DNA from: Chthonomonadales bacterium
GTDB taxonomy: Bacteria > Armatimonadota > Chthonomonadetes > Chthonomonadales > CAJBBX01
DNA length: 52,080 bases
NCBI GenBank assembly: GCA_012517255.1
Contig: JAAYVH010000254.1
Coordinates: 1 to 52,080 of the forward strand
Direction of reading: 5' to 3'
Below, in pieces: positions 40,631 through 49,728 of the stretch (positions within the stretch are counted from its first letter, which is position 1; the number at the start of each line of letters is the position of its first letter). Under the pieces are notes generated by a model. It was given only the letters and a program-made list of their open reading frames with translations. It ran no database searches and was not told where the DNA came from. Position numbers and translations under genes: made by a program.

Positions 40631-42115
40631 CTACTCGGACCGCGTTCCCTGTGCCTGCGTCTGGAGTTCCACGTACTTGGCAGTGGGGAAGACATCCGCC
40701 TCCGTGATGGGCGTCCGACGCAGCACCTGCGCCCGGCTGATCCTGTACACCTTCCGGAGGATGCGGTTCGGCGGATCCTTCTCCTTCTCCTCCCACAGGT
40801 ACTTCTTGTCGGTCATACCCTCGCCGGACCAGCCGAAACGGTCGTGGACAAACGGCGAGGTGCCCCGGGGATCGAACTCGAACACCAGGAAGTAATACGG
40901 GCTCTTGAAACTGTACATCTTGGGGTCTTTGCTCATGTCGATCTTGCGCCCCCAAGTGCCCTGGCGCACCGAATGCTGGTCCTGCATCAGCGTAACGTTC
41001 TGATCAATGTCGAAGGTGAACTCCTTGAGTTGAGGAGGTCGCCAGTCTTCATCGTGCAATCGGATGGTGACGCGCGCGCCATCGCCCACGTTGAAGCGGC
41101 CCTTCAGCTCAAGCACCTTGTCCGCGGTGAATGTCGGTCGCACATCGAACGCGGTTTCCCACTTCGGCACCACGGCAGGCGGCCTTGGCTGGCCAACGGC
41201 CATGGGAGGCGGCGTCTCGCCAACGATCTTGAACTGCTCCAGCTTGCGCTGGATCTCGTCCTGATTCAGGAACAGGTACGAATCGCGCGGGCGCGGCTCG
41301 CCGGTAATGGGGTCAATGCCTTTCGTAAGCTTGCCGTCGAGCTCCCAGTCTATTTCGTGCTGATAGCGGCTGAACTTTCGCTTCAGAGTGAGCTCCAGGT
41401 TATGGCGCTCACTGTCGCGCACGTTCCGCTTGCTGTAATCTTTCGGGTCTTTGCGAACGATCTCGGTGCTCATGGCCAGCGCTTTGCGCCACACGGCGAT
41501 GCACTCGTCAATCCTTCCGAGTCTGGCCAGACTATGCGCCAACTGGTGCCATACGAACATAGGTACCGGCTGGGTCAGCTCGCCACGCTCGTCCATGCCC
41601 TTGCGCTCTTCGGCACACTTTTTGTACCAGTAGTGCGCACGGACGTAGTCCTTGATCTTGTCGGTGTTCTGCCAGCCCAGTTCAAACGCGATGTCGTAGA
41701 CGCCCGGATTGTTGGCGTCTCCTTCTTCAAGCAGCTTCTGCGCAGCGGGGATGTAGCGCCGATCCGATCTCTCGCTCGAGTCCGTGAAGTTGTACGCCAG
41801 GTGCCACGCGCCGGTGATATACACATCGAGATTGTGCGGATCCAGCCACGTCACAATGCGCACCATGGGGAGAATGGCGTCGTAGTCGCCTTCGTGGAAG
41901 AACTCGTCGGCCCGGACCCAGAGCAGACCGGCAACGGCTTGCTGCATGCCGAGAAGCGGGCCCAATATGAACTCAGTCGAAAGCCCCGCGAAGGGAGTCT
42001 TTCGGCCCTGGTTCATGTCGGCGACCGTCGGGTCAATGCGCACCTGCAGCACGACGGTCAGCGCGAACAGCACGACGATCGCCGCGATGAGGTTCCGACG
42101 GGTGGACGCAGTCAT
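40631..42115 (-). CDS. Membrane-anchored TPR-like protein of unknown function
   Basis: 494 residues. One N-terminal membrane segment (about 8-26, NLIAAIVVLFALTVVLQVRI). Helical repeats of TPR type follow: FHEGDYDAILPMVRIVTWLDP, YDIAFELGWQNTDKIKDYVRA, WHQLAHSLARLGRIDECIAVW. The C-terminal half has a beta-rich domain (GDGARVTIRLHDEDW, YFLVFEFDPRG). The gene follows the ABC-2 permease by 12 bases with GGAGG before its ATG and is followed by a terminator. It is therefore the third gene of the ABC operon and may be an accessory part of that exporter. No known family recognised. Confidence 0.82.
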   Translation of the reverse strand: MTASTRRNLIAAIVVLFALTVVLQVRIDPTVADMNQGRKTPFAGLSTEFILGPLLGMQQAVAGLLWVRADEFFHEGDYDAILPMVRIVTWLDPHNLDVYITGAWHLAYNFTDSSERSDRRYIPAAQKLLEEGDANNPGVYDIAFELGWQNTDKIKDYVRAHYWYKKCAEERKGMDERGELTQPVPMFVWHQLAHSLARLGRIDECIAVWRKALAMSTEIVRKDPKDYSKRNVRDSERHNLELTLKRKFSRYQHEIDWELDGKLTKGIDPITGEPRPRDSYLFLNQDEIQRKLEQFKIVGETPPPMAVGQPRPPAVVPKWETAFDVRPTFTADKVLELKGRFNVGDGARVTIRLHDEDWRPPQLKEFTFDIDQNVTLMQDQHSVRQGTWGRKIDMSKDPKMYSFKSPYYFLVFEFDPRGTSPFVHDRFGWSGEGMTDKKYLWEEKEKDPPNRILRKVYRISRAQVLRRTPITEADVFPTAKYVELQTQAQGTRSE

Positions 42116-42127
42116 AGGGCGCCTCCG

Positions 42128-42895
42128 CTACACTTCGCGCCGGTCAAAGACGATGATCGCCAGCAGCAACAGCACCGCCGAATAGATCAGCGCATAGGCG
42201 ATGTTCTGCATGATGAACACGTTCATGTCTTTGATGACGACCTGCGGATGGATGAGCTTGTTCTGGATGTTGAAGTTGCCGAAGTTGGGGATCGCATAGT
42301 GGACCGCTCCGGCGATCAGGCGAGTCGCCACGTTCTTGTTGTTGAGCAGCGATTCGGTCACGGCTGACATGTTGCCGACGATGAACAGACCGAAGCTCAA
42401 GAAGAAGTTGACCACCGGCGTTGCGAACGTGCTGAAGAAGATGGCGAGCGCGCCGAGCAGGGTCATCTGGAAGAACGTCATCATGACGCCCTGTATCATC
42501 TCGGTGGCGAAACGCCCCTCCTGGTACCGGAGCACTCCGATGAACACGATTCCCATGGAGGCGATCATCACGAAGACCGTGAAGAGCCCGCCAAGGAACT
42601 TCCCCAGAACGAACTCGTAGCGCTGGACCGGCTTCGACAGCACTGTGTAGACGGTCCGACGTTCGATTTCCGTTGGGATCACCTGAATGCCTGTGAGCAC
42701 CGTGATCAGCAGTCCTGCGAGGAGGATCACGGCGAGGCCCAGGGATCGAAGCACTGCGGAGCTTTCGCGCGGGCTCAAGAACCCGACCGAGGGTCCGAGC
42801 GCGATCATAGCTACCGCGACGATCAGAAGAATGAGCAGAATCTTGCGCCGGAGCATGTCCTCCAACGTCTGCTTGGCGATGGCAAGGGTGACCAT
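42128..42895 (-). CDS. ABC-2 type transporter permease
   Basis: 255 residues with six membrane helices. EIERRTVYTVLSKPVQRYEFVLGK is the typical ABC-2 coupling region ('sexually' named SKP motif: LSKPVxRxEF), followed by alternating helices. It forms an exporter with the ATPase encoded two bases upstream. Family members handle drugs, lipids or gliding/copper-processing cargo (NosY-like); the cargo is not readable here. Confidence 0.9.
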   Translation of the reverse strand: MVTLAIAKQTLEDMLRRKILLILLIVAVAMIALGPSVGFLSPRESSAVLRSLGLAVILLAGLLITVLTGIQVIPTEIERRTVYTVLSKPVQRYEFVLGKFLGGLFTVFVMIASMGIVFIGVLRYQEGRFATEMIQGVMMTFFQMTLLGALAIFFSTFATPVVNFFLSFGLFIVGNMSAVTESLLNNKNVATRLIAGAVHYAIPNFGNFNIQNKLIHPQVVIKDMNVFIMQNIAYALIYSAVLLLLAIIVFDRREV

Positions 42896-42897
42896 GG

Positions 42898-43830
42898 TTA
42901 GTTTGCTCCTGCCTTCATCACCGTGTCAACGAACACCTCTTCGAGCGTTCGCCGATGCGGCACAACCGACACAACCGAAGCCTTGGCGCCGCGAATGAGA
43001 TCCACGATGTCGTTGACTTTCTGCGGATCAACCGCCGGCACGCGGCACGTGCCGTTCTTGGCTTCGCATGTCCCGGCGACCGCCTTCACCTTCTCGGCAA
43101 GCGCAGCATCGCCGCCGGAGAAGGTAATCTCCACCTTGTCACCGGCCGTCAGTTCCTGCGTCTTGCCGCTTGTGAGCAGCTTCCCGCGATGGATGATGGC
43201 GACTCGCGAGCACGTCAGCTCAACGTCCGGCAGTTGGTGGGAGCTCAGGAACACGGTCTTGCCCTGACGCCCGACGTTCACGATGATCTCGCGGAGCTCG
43301 GCATGGGCTATGGGATCAAGACCCGAGGTCGGCTCATCGAGGAACAGGAGCTTGGGGTCGTTGATCAGGGCCTGCGCGATGCCGATGCGCTGGCGCATGC
43401 CCTTTGAATAGCCTCTGATCGGTCGCCGCCACGCAGATTCATCCAGGAACACATCCTTCAGGCACTGCCGGATACGCTCGGACCGTTTGGGTTCGGGGAT
43501 CCGGAACAGGCGGGCGTAGAAGTCCATCGTGTCCCAGCCGGTCATGCCCTCATAGAAGTACGCTTCTTCTGGGAGATAGCTGACCTGGGCTTTGGCGTCG
43601 GTGTCGCCGATGGGTTTGCCGAGCACCGTTGCCGTGCCCAGCGTCGGGAAGATGAGGCCGAGAAGCATCTTGATCGTTGTGGTCTTGCCTGCTCCGTTGC
43701 GGCCCAAGAAGCCGAAGATCTCTCCTTCTTCGACCTCCAATGTCAGGTTGTCCACGGCCCGGATTTCGGTCTTGCTCCAGACATCGAGATACGTCTTTGT
43801 CAGGCCTTGGATACTGACGGCTGCAGCCAT
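42898..43830 (-). CDS. ABC-2 exporter ATPase
   Basis: 310 residues: Walker A GRNGAGKTTT, Q-loop region VSYLPEEAYFYEGMTGWD, signature YSKGMRQRIGIAQAL, Walker B LLFLDEPTSGLDPIAHAEL, H-loop FLSSHQL. The C-terminal extension (about 230-310, DKVEITFSGGDAAL, EVFVDTV) is typical of the CcmA/NosF/DrrA branch. ATG 43830 has AAGGAGG nine bases upstream. First gene of a three-gene operon with a near-consensus promoter. Confidence 0.93.
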   Translation of the reverse strand: MAAAVSIQGLTKTYLDVWSKTEIRAVDNLTLEVEEGEIFGFLGRNGAGKTTTIKMLLGLIFPTLGTATVLGKPIGDTDAKAQVSYLPEEAYFYEGMTGWDTMDFYARLFRIPEPKRSERIRQCLKDVFLDESAWRRPIRGYSKGMRQRIGIAQALINDPKLLFLDEPTSGLDPIAHAELREIIVNVGRQGKTVFLSSHQLPDVELTCSRVAIIHRGKLLTSGKTQELTAGDKVEITFSGGDAALAEKVKAVAGTCEAKNGTCRVPAVDPQKVNDIVDLIRGAKASVVSVVPHRRTLEEVFVDTVMKAGAN

Positions 43831-43871
43831 TCGGGGGCCCTCCTTGATGCGATTGCGTGAGCCACAAGAAA

Positions 43872-43898
43872 GCGGGGCGTGTCGCGACGGCGCCCCGC
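43872..43898 (-). promoter_or_regulatory. Hairpin at the start of the ABC operon leader
   Basis: GCGGGGCG and CGCCCCGC form a perfect 8-base stem with an 11-base loop; on the minus strand TTTCTTG follows. It begins two bases after the predicted start of transcription (about 43900). Confidence 0.5.
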
Positions 43899-43906
43899 AA
43901 CGCGCG

Positions 43907-43936
43907 AGTATAGCCGTTTGCCTACGGGAGTGTCAA
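43907..43936 (-). promoter_or_regulatory. Promoter of the ABC-2 operon
   Basis: Minus strand TTGACA (43931-43936), 18-base spacer, TATACT (43907-43912). Confidence 0.78.
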
Positions 43937-43957
43937 CGCGCCACGGATGGCTCAGTT

Positions 43958-43987
43958 TTGACGATCCGAGGCACCCGGTGATACAAT
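43958..43987 (+). promoter_or_regulatory. Promoter of the aspartic-protease-like gene, leaderless
   Basis: TTGACG (43958-43963), 18-base spacer, TACAAT (43982-43987). The position seven bases on is 43994, the A of the ATG. Confidence 0.7.
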
Positions 43988-43993
43988 ACCGAG

Positions 43994-45016
43994 ATGAACG
44001 GCTTCGTAAGTTCCCGGGTGCTTCTGAGCACGATGTGCGGCGCCACTGCCATCTCGCTAGCGGCCGCGCATCCCGTTGGGCAGGGGACTCAGCCTCGCGT
44101 CTCCGCTGTCACGGCCCTACCGATCGCCATGCCGTTCGAGCTGCGACACGGCGCGGTCACCGTCGAAGCAGGCATCGGCGCCGGCCTGCCGATGGCCGCC
44201 GTCCTGGATACCGCCGCTTCCGACTGCATGGTCTCGGATGCGCAGGCATCGCGACGCGCTCTGCAGGGCAGCGGGCAGGTGGTGGTAGCCTCCGCGTTCG
44301 GCCAGCTTCATGCGACCCCCATCGGGACGCACAACGTACGGTTGGGGCGGGTACTGGTCGAGGCGCTGCCGCTGTGCATTGGGGACCCTCTTGCCCAGTG
44401 GACCGAGAAACCGCCCGACCCCCCCGTCGACGCATGGCTCGGAACTGCTTGTCTGTCGCTGTTCACCCTCGAGATTGACGGTCGGGCCGGCGAGATCTTG
44501 CTCGGCAGACCCGATGCGCCGCCCATGCGGGGAGCGAGCGCTTTTCCGTTTAGTCTGGATCAGGGCAGAGCGCTTGTCCGCGCGTTGGTCAACGGATCGG
44601 CTGAGCTGACCGCGCTTGTGAGCACCGGTATCCGCGGGACGCTGGTGACTCCCGCAGTCTACCGTCGTCTGGATCCACAGTCCGGGCCGGAACGTACCGT
44701 GAAGCTGCCGGCAGGCGGCACGGTTCGCGTCGCGTCGGTGCGCCTCAAGGAACTCAGGCTTGGGGCCACCAAGATACCGAACGTGGATGCTCTCGCCGTG
44801 CTCGATGACGTTCCGGGCATCGGCGGAGAGATCGGGATCATCGGAACAGACGTGTTACTGCGCTACCGTATGCAAGTCAGCTATAGTCGTATGCAGATTC
44901 AGTTGGCGCCGTCGCGGGCTACCGGAGGCGAACGGGAGCGGGCGATCGGGCGTCCAACCATACAGCAGCCGTCACGAAGCGGGCTTCAGGGGCAGCTCGG
45001 GCGACCGAGGCTGTGA
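43994..45016 (+). CDS. Secreted aspartic-protease-like protein (second site changed)
   Basis: 340 residues with a signal-like start (RVLLSTMCGATAISLAAAH). Two retropepsin-like lobes are visible. In the first, VLDTAASDCMVS carries Asp72 in a DTA triad; in the second, ALVSTGIRGTLVT has Ser210 where the second catalytic Asp would be expected. Each is followed by family-like strands (VRLGRVLVEALPL, LRLGATKIPNVDAL) and a late IGTDVLLRYRMQVSY. It may be inactive, or act as a homodimer using the first lobe. The upstream promoter predicts a leaderless message. Confidence 0.75.
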   Translation: MNGFVSSRVLLSTMCGATAISLAAAHPVGQGTQPRVSAVTALPIAMPFELRHGAVTVEAGIGAGLPMAAVLDTAASDCMVSDAQASRRALQGSGQVVVASAFGQLHATPIGTHNVRLGRVLVEALPLCIGDPLAQWTEKPPDPPVDAWLGTACLSLFTLEIDGRAGEILLGRPDAPPMRGASAFPFSLDQGRALVRALVNGSAELTALVSTGIRGTLVTPAVYRRLDPQSGPERTVKLPAGGTVRVASVRLKELRLGATKIPNVDALAVLDDVPGIGGEIGIIGTDVLLRYRMQVSYSRMQIQLAPSRATGGERERAIGRPTIQQPSRSGLQGQLGRPRL

Positions 45017-45025
45017 TCACGATCG

Positions 45026-45049
45026 GCGTCAGCGGCTCCGGGCTGACGC
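45026..45049 (+). terminator. Hairpin before the DUF1080 gene
   Basis: GCGTCAGC / GCTGACGC, 8-base stem and 8-base loop, between the two genes. It lacks a U-run and may be only a processing or leader structure. Confidence 0.3.
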
Positions 45050-45065
45050 TGCGACGGAGGATATC

Positions 45066-46028
45066 ATGACGAGAAGGATACTAATGCTGGCCGTTGCGCT
45101 CTTCGCGCTCCATGCAGCCACCGCGACAGTGTCTGCCCAGTCGAAGACGTCTGGCCAGAAGAAGAGCCAGACCTCGCAGCAGACGAAGAAGTCGACTCAG
45201 CAGAAGAAGGCCAGCACCCAGAAGAAGCAGCAACAGTCGAAACAGACGCAGAGCAAGGGAAGTTCAACGGCAGCGTCATCGGACCAGAAGACCAGGACGG
45301 GAGACACTGCCACCACAGGGCAGCCGAAATCGGGCAAGACGGAGCAGAAGACCGAACCCGTCGTCAACTTCGGCGCTCTACCGGTTGCGCGGTTGTTCAA
45401 CGGCAAGGACCTGGCAGGCTGGAAGCTGCGGGATCCCAACGGTAAGCAGTCGTGGAGCGTGGTAGACGGGGTGCTAACGAACACCGACAAAGGCACGGAC
45501 CTCGTGAGTGAAGAGAAGTTCACAGACTTCGAGCTCCACGTGGAGGTCCGTGTCCCCAAGGGCGGCAACAGCGGCGTGTACCTGCAGGGACGCTATGAGA
45601 TTCAGATTGGCGATACCGCCGGCATGACCGACCTGACGAACTCCATGATGGGCGCGATCTACAGCAAGATCGCTCCGAAGATGAACGCGGCGAAACCAGC
45701 CGGCGAGTGGCAGTCGCTGGACGTGCACTTCATGCAAGCCGTGCGGGACAAGACCGGAGCCGTCGTGCTCAAGCCAATGGTCACCGTGATTCTCAACGAT
45801 GAGATCATCATAGACAGGGGCGAGATAGACGGACCTACGGGCGGCGCGCTCGACGCAGACGAAGGCACGCCTGGTCCCATCATGCTGCAGGGCGACCACA
45901 CCGCCGTGGAGTACCGGAACATCATCATTCGCAAGCTCCCGCCACGTGAGCTCCCGGCGGAAGACGAGGAGGAGGAGCCGCCTATCCCGCCGAAGAAATC
46001 CGACACAGGCACCAACACGGAACCCTAA
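45066..46028 (+). CDS. Secreted DUF1080 (3-keto-disaccharide hydrolase-like) protein
   Basis: 320 residues. Signal peptide to about residue 24 (ATVSAQ), then a low-complexity tether rich in Lys, Gln, Ser and Thr (26-95). The DUF1080 domain begins at ARLFNGKDLAGW, with WSVVDGVLTN, DFELHVEVRVPKGGNSGVYL, RYEIQIGD and GPIMLQGDHTAVEYRNIIIR, all family signs. Characterised members act on 3-keto-glycosides in the periplasm; the sequence supports the fold. GGAGG stands five bases before the ATG. It ends in an acidic, proline-rich tail. Confidence 0.9.
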   Translation: MTRRILMLAVALFALHAATATVSAQSKTSGQKKSQTSQQTKKSTQQKKASTQKKQQQSKQTQSKGSSTAASSDQKTRTGDTATTGQPKSGKTEQKTEPVVNFGALPVARLFNGKDLAGWKLRDPNGKQSWSVVDGVLTNTDKGTDLVSEEKFTDFELHVEVRVPKGGNSGVYLQGRYEIQIGDTAGMTDLTNSMMGAIYSKIAPKMNAAKPAGEWQSLDVHFMQAVRDKTGAVVLKPMVTVILNDEIIIDRGEIDGPTGGALDADEGTPGPIMLQGDHTAVEYRNIIIRKLPPRELPAEDEEEEPPIPPKKSDTGTNTEP

Positions 46029-46033
46029 CCGAC

Positions 46034-46073
46034 CCGGGATGCCGAGACTGCCACATCGGCGCAGGCATCCCGG
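46034..46073. terminator. Intergenic hairpin after the DUF1080 gene
   Basis: CCGGGATGCC pairs perfectly with GGCATCCCGG over ten bases with a 20-base loop, six bases after the stop. No U-run follows. Confidence 0.45.
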
Positions 46074-46152
46074 TGGGCCAATGCCCGATGCGCGTCGTGG
46101 GCGCAGGCATAAGGCTTGAGACTCGATCACAGCTCGTCGAAAGGACACTGCT

Positions 46153-46845
46153 ATGCGCTCCAGCAAATGCGAGGGCTTCACTCTGATTGAGTTGCTCGTG
46201 GTGATCGCCATCATCGGCATACTTGCTGCGATGCTGTTTCCTGTGTTCGCGCAGGCACGCGAGAAGGCCCGCGCAATCGTGTGCATCTCCAACGTGAGCC
46301 AGCTGGGCAAGGCCATCCTGATGTACTCGATGGACCACGACTCGATGGCGCCGTGGCAAGAGCACCTCTATATCGAAGGGGACTGTCCGTTCTGGATGGA
46401 TGCTGCCTATGGCGTACCGAACTGGCGCAACGGTCCATTCACCAACTGGGCAGCCGGCATTTTCCCCTATGTCCGCAGCGCTGAGATCTACAAGTGCAGT
46501 TCCAACAAGGGATGGACGCAGAACTCTGATACCACGCAGCCCGGTCTCAGCTTCATCTTCAACGGCTTTGCCGCGGGCCGGAGCGACGCGGCGGCGCAGG
46601 ACCCCTCACAGACCGCGTTGCTTTGGGACTACCGCTATCTGACATCATACGCCGTCGTCAACCCTGCGCCGCCCATCCCGGGGCTGTGCACAGAGCCCGG
46701 ATGCTACTGCTACTACGACGGATGGTGGGCGCATAACAATCAGTTCAACGTGCTCTACTATGACGGACATGCCAAGAACCTGCCCGACGGCGCTCTCCGG
46801 AGTAACCTTTTCGGACTCCCGCCGGGGAACATCTTCGCGTTCTAA
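46153..46845 (+). CDS. Prepilin-type N-terminal cleavage/methylation protein (DUF1559-like)
   Basis: 230 residues. [18 protein letters not shown] is a type IV prepilin leader cut after Gly8; the following [13 protein letters not shown] and [20 protein letters not shown] are wording I associate with Armatimonadota pseudopilins, where such genes are numerous. The C-terminal head is Trp- and Tyr-rich and ends in [15 protein letters not shown], as in the H-x-G DUF1559 tail. It should be processed by PilD and held in the inner membrane or a type II secretion/pilus-like fibre. AAAGGA precedes the ATG. Confidence 0.93.
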   Translation: MRSSKCEGFTLIELLVVIAIIGILAAMLFPVFAQAREKARAIVCISNVSQLGKAILMYSMDHDSMAPWQEHLYIEGDCPFWMDAAYGVPNWRNGPFTNWAAGIFPYVRSAEIYKCSSNKGWTQNSDTTQPGLSFIFNGFAAGRSDAAAQDPSQTALLWDYRYLTSYAVVNPAPPIPGLCTEPGCYCYYDGWWAHNNQFNVLYYDGHAKNLPDGALRSNLFGLPPGNIFAF

Positions 46846-46880
46846 CGCTTGAGATCGATCACGGAGAGGCAGCGAGCGCG

Positions 46881-47600
46881 ATGCAACCATCTCGTCAATC
46901 TGCAGCCCGCGAGACGCTCAGCGAGGGTGCGGCCGAGGTCAAGGCAAAGCTCAAAGAGGACCTTTCGCGCTGGTCGCGCGCGCGTCGCGTGGTGAGCCTC
47001 AAGCCCATCATTCCGTGCCTGGAGTGCGATGGCGCCGGCAAGCATCAGTGTTCTGCGTGTGAAGGTTCCGGTCACTCGCGACTTGTGCTGGAAGACGGGT
47101 CTCAGGATGCTTGCTCGAAGTGCGGCGGGTCGGGCGCCATTACGTGCGTGGTCTGCGCCGGACGCGGCACCGTCACCAATGCCTATCGCAAGCCCATGCT
47201 GTGGCTTCTCGCGGCAGGCGGTCTCGCCTGGCTGTTGATCCTATTCCAGCTATGGGGCCGTGACGTGCTGCCCGAGCAGCGCGCGAGAGTGTTCCAACGC
47301 GGCGAACATGGGAGAGCGGTCGTTGCGCCGGCGATCCGGCAGCCGAGCGGGGGTCAGGGAATCGTATCGCCGGGCCCGGCTGCAGGTTCAGCGGCTGCGC
47401 CTCAGGGTTCAGCGCCGCCTCTGCAGCAGGGCTATGGCGCGGCTCCCCAGCCCTCCATGGGCCGCCCCGGTCAACCGCCCGGGGCACATGGCAACTCGCT
47501 CCAACCCGGACCTGGACCTGCAACGCAAGGCTTCGGCCAACCGTATGGCGGCAACTCCGTACCGTACGGAGGAGCCGGTAGCCCTCAATCAGGACGCTGA
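46881..47600 (+). CDS. Membrane protein with DnaJ-type cysteine-rich zinc fingers
   Basis: 239 residues. Four CxxCxGxG repeats (CLECDGAG, CSACEGSG, CSKCGGSG, CVVCAGRG, about residues 46-100) match the zinc domain of DnaJ, but no J domain is present. One membrane segment follows (MLWLLAAGGLAWLLILFQLWG, about 110-130), then a 100-residue Gly/Pro/Gln-rich tail outside. The tail is probably disordered. It follows the prepilin-like gene by 35 bases. Function unknown; a thiol or folding role at the membrane is a guess. Confidence 0.8.
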   Translation: MQPSRQSAARETLSEGAAEVKAKLKEDLSRWSRARRVVSLKPIIPCLECDGAGKHQCSACEGSGHSRLVLEDGSQDACSKCGGSGAITCVVCAGRGTVTNAYRKPMLWLLAAGGLAWLLILFQLWGRDVLPEQRARVFQRGEHGRAVVAPAIRQPSGGQGIVSPGPAAGSAAAPQGSAPPLQQGYGAAPQPSMGRPGQPPGAHGNSLQPGPGPATQGFGQPYGGNSVPYGGAGSPQSGR

Positions 47601-47784
47601 CCGACCTCTGCGTCTGCAGGCCCGTGGCCCCTCACAACGTGCGGGCGCCTGACCGCTATGGTCTGGCATTGCACGGGTATTGCTGACTGAGGCAACGCGT
47701 CCCTCTCTCGGCGACTCAGCCGCCGTCGCAACTCCTTCGGCCGACTGTCGAAACGGGAACCTCGCATCCCGGTAGGGCGTACGG

Positions 47785-47790
47785 TACAAT
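47785..47790 (+). promoter_or_regulatory. Possible -10 of the suf operon
   Basis: TACAAT 40 bases before the rrf2 ATG; no clear -35. The 229 bases between 47601 and 47829 hold nothing else I can name. Confidence 0.35.
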
Positions 47791-47829
47791 GCATCTACGA
47801 CCGAAACAGTCCGGGTTTCTTCTACGATC

Positions 47830-48273
47830 ATGCTTGGCATCTCGAAAAGAACAGATTACGCGCTGATGGCGCTGACGCACCTCGCCCGCTCAACCGCCAA
47901 GCAGTCGGTTCGCGCGCGCGAGATTGCCGAGCGCTACGATATTCCCGGCGATCTTCTGGCCAAGATCCTTCAGAAGCTTGCCAAGGCCGGTGTGCTTGCA
48001 TCAACACCGGGGCGCTCCGGCGGATACTGCCTTGCGCGACCCGCCGAGGAGATTACGATCGGCGCAGTGCTGGAGGCTGTAGAAGGCGCGCCTGCGTTGG
48101 CACAGTGCATGCGCGGGGAGCAATCGGAATGCGATCAGCTCGATCGCTGCAACATTCGTCATCCGCTCGCCCGCATCAACGCTCGCGTGTTTCACATGCT
48201 GGACGCGATCCCGGTAAGCGAGTTGGCCCATCCGACTGGAGATGCGCCCGTTACGATAGGCACGATGAGGTAA
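47830..48273 (+). CDS. Rrf2-family Fe-S regulator (SufR/IscR-like)
   Basis: 147 residues: winged helix MLGISKRTDYALMALTHLAR, then SGGYCLARPAEEITIGAVL, with three cysteines Cys93, Cys101 and Cys107 in the C-x7-C-x5-C arrangement that binds an Fe-S cluster in IscR/RsrR/SufR-type sensors. It leads the suf operon and presumably adjusts it to Fe-S demand, likely including its own promoter. Its stop lies three bases before sufB. Confidence 0.93.
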   Translation: MLGISKRTDYALMALTHLARSTAKQSVRAREIAERYDIPGDLLAKILQKLAKAGVLASTPGRSGGYCLARPAEEITIGAVLEAVEGAPALAQCMRGEQSECDQLDRCNIRHPLARINARVFHMLDAIPVSELAHPTGDAPVTIGTMR

Positions 48274-48276
48274 GGG

Positions 48277-49725
<1,449 letters not shown>

Positions 49726-49728
49726 GGA

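Noticed and set aside
40436-42367. 643-codon open frame on the + strand
   Set aside because: It lies antisense to the TPR-like gene and partly to the SRP RNA; it has no ribosome site or recognisable domain and its composition (His/Arg/Asp/Glu rich) is that of a mirrored frame.
47601-47829. Small protein or riboswitch before the suf operon
   Set aside because: No conserved RNA motif or ribosome site with a convincing frame; only a weak -10 is supported.
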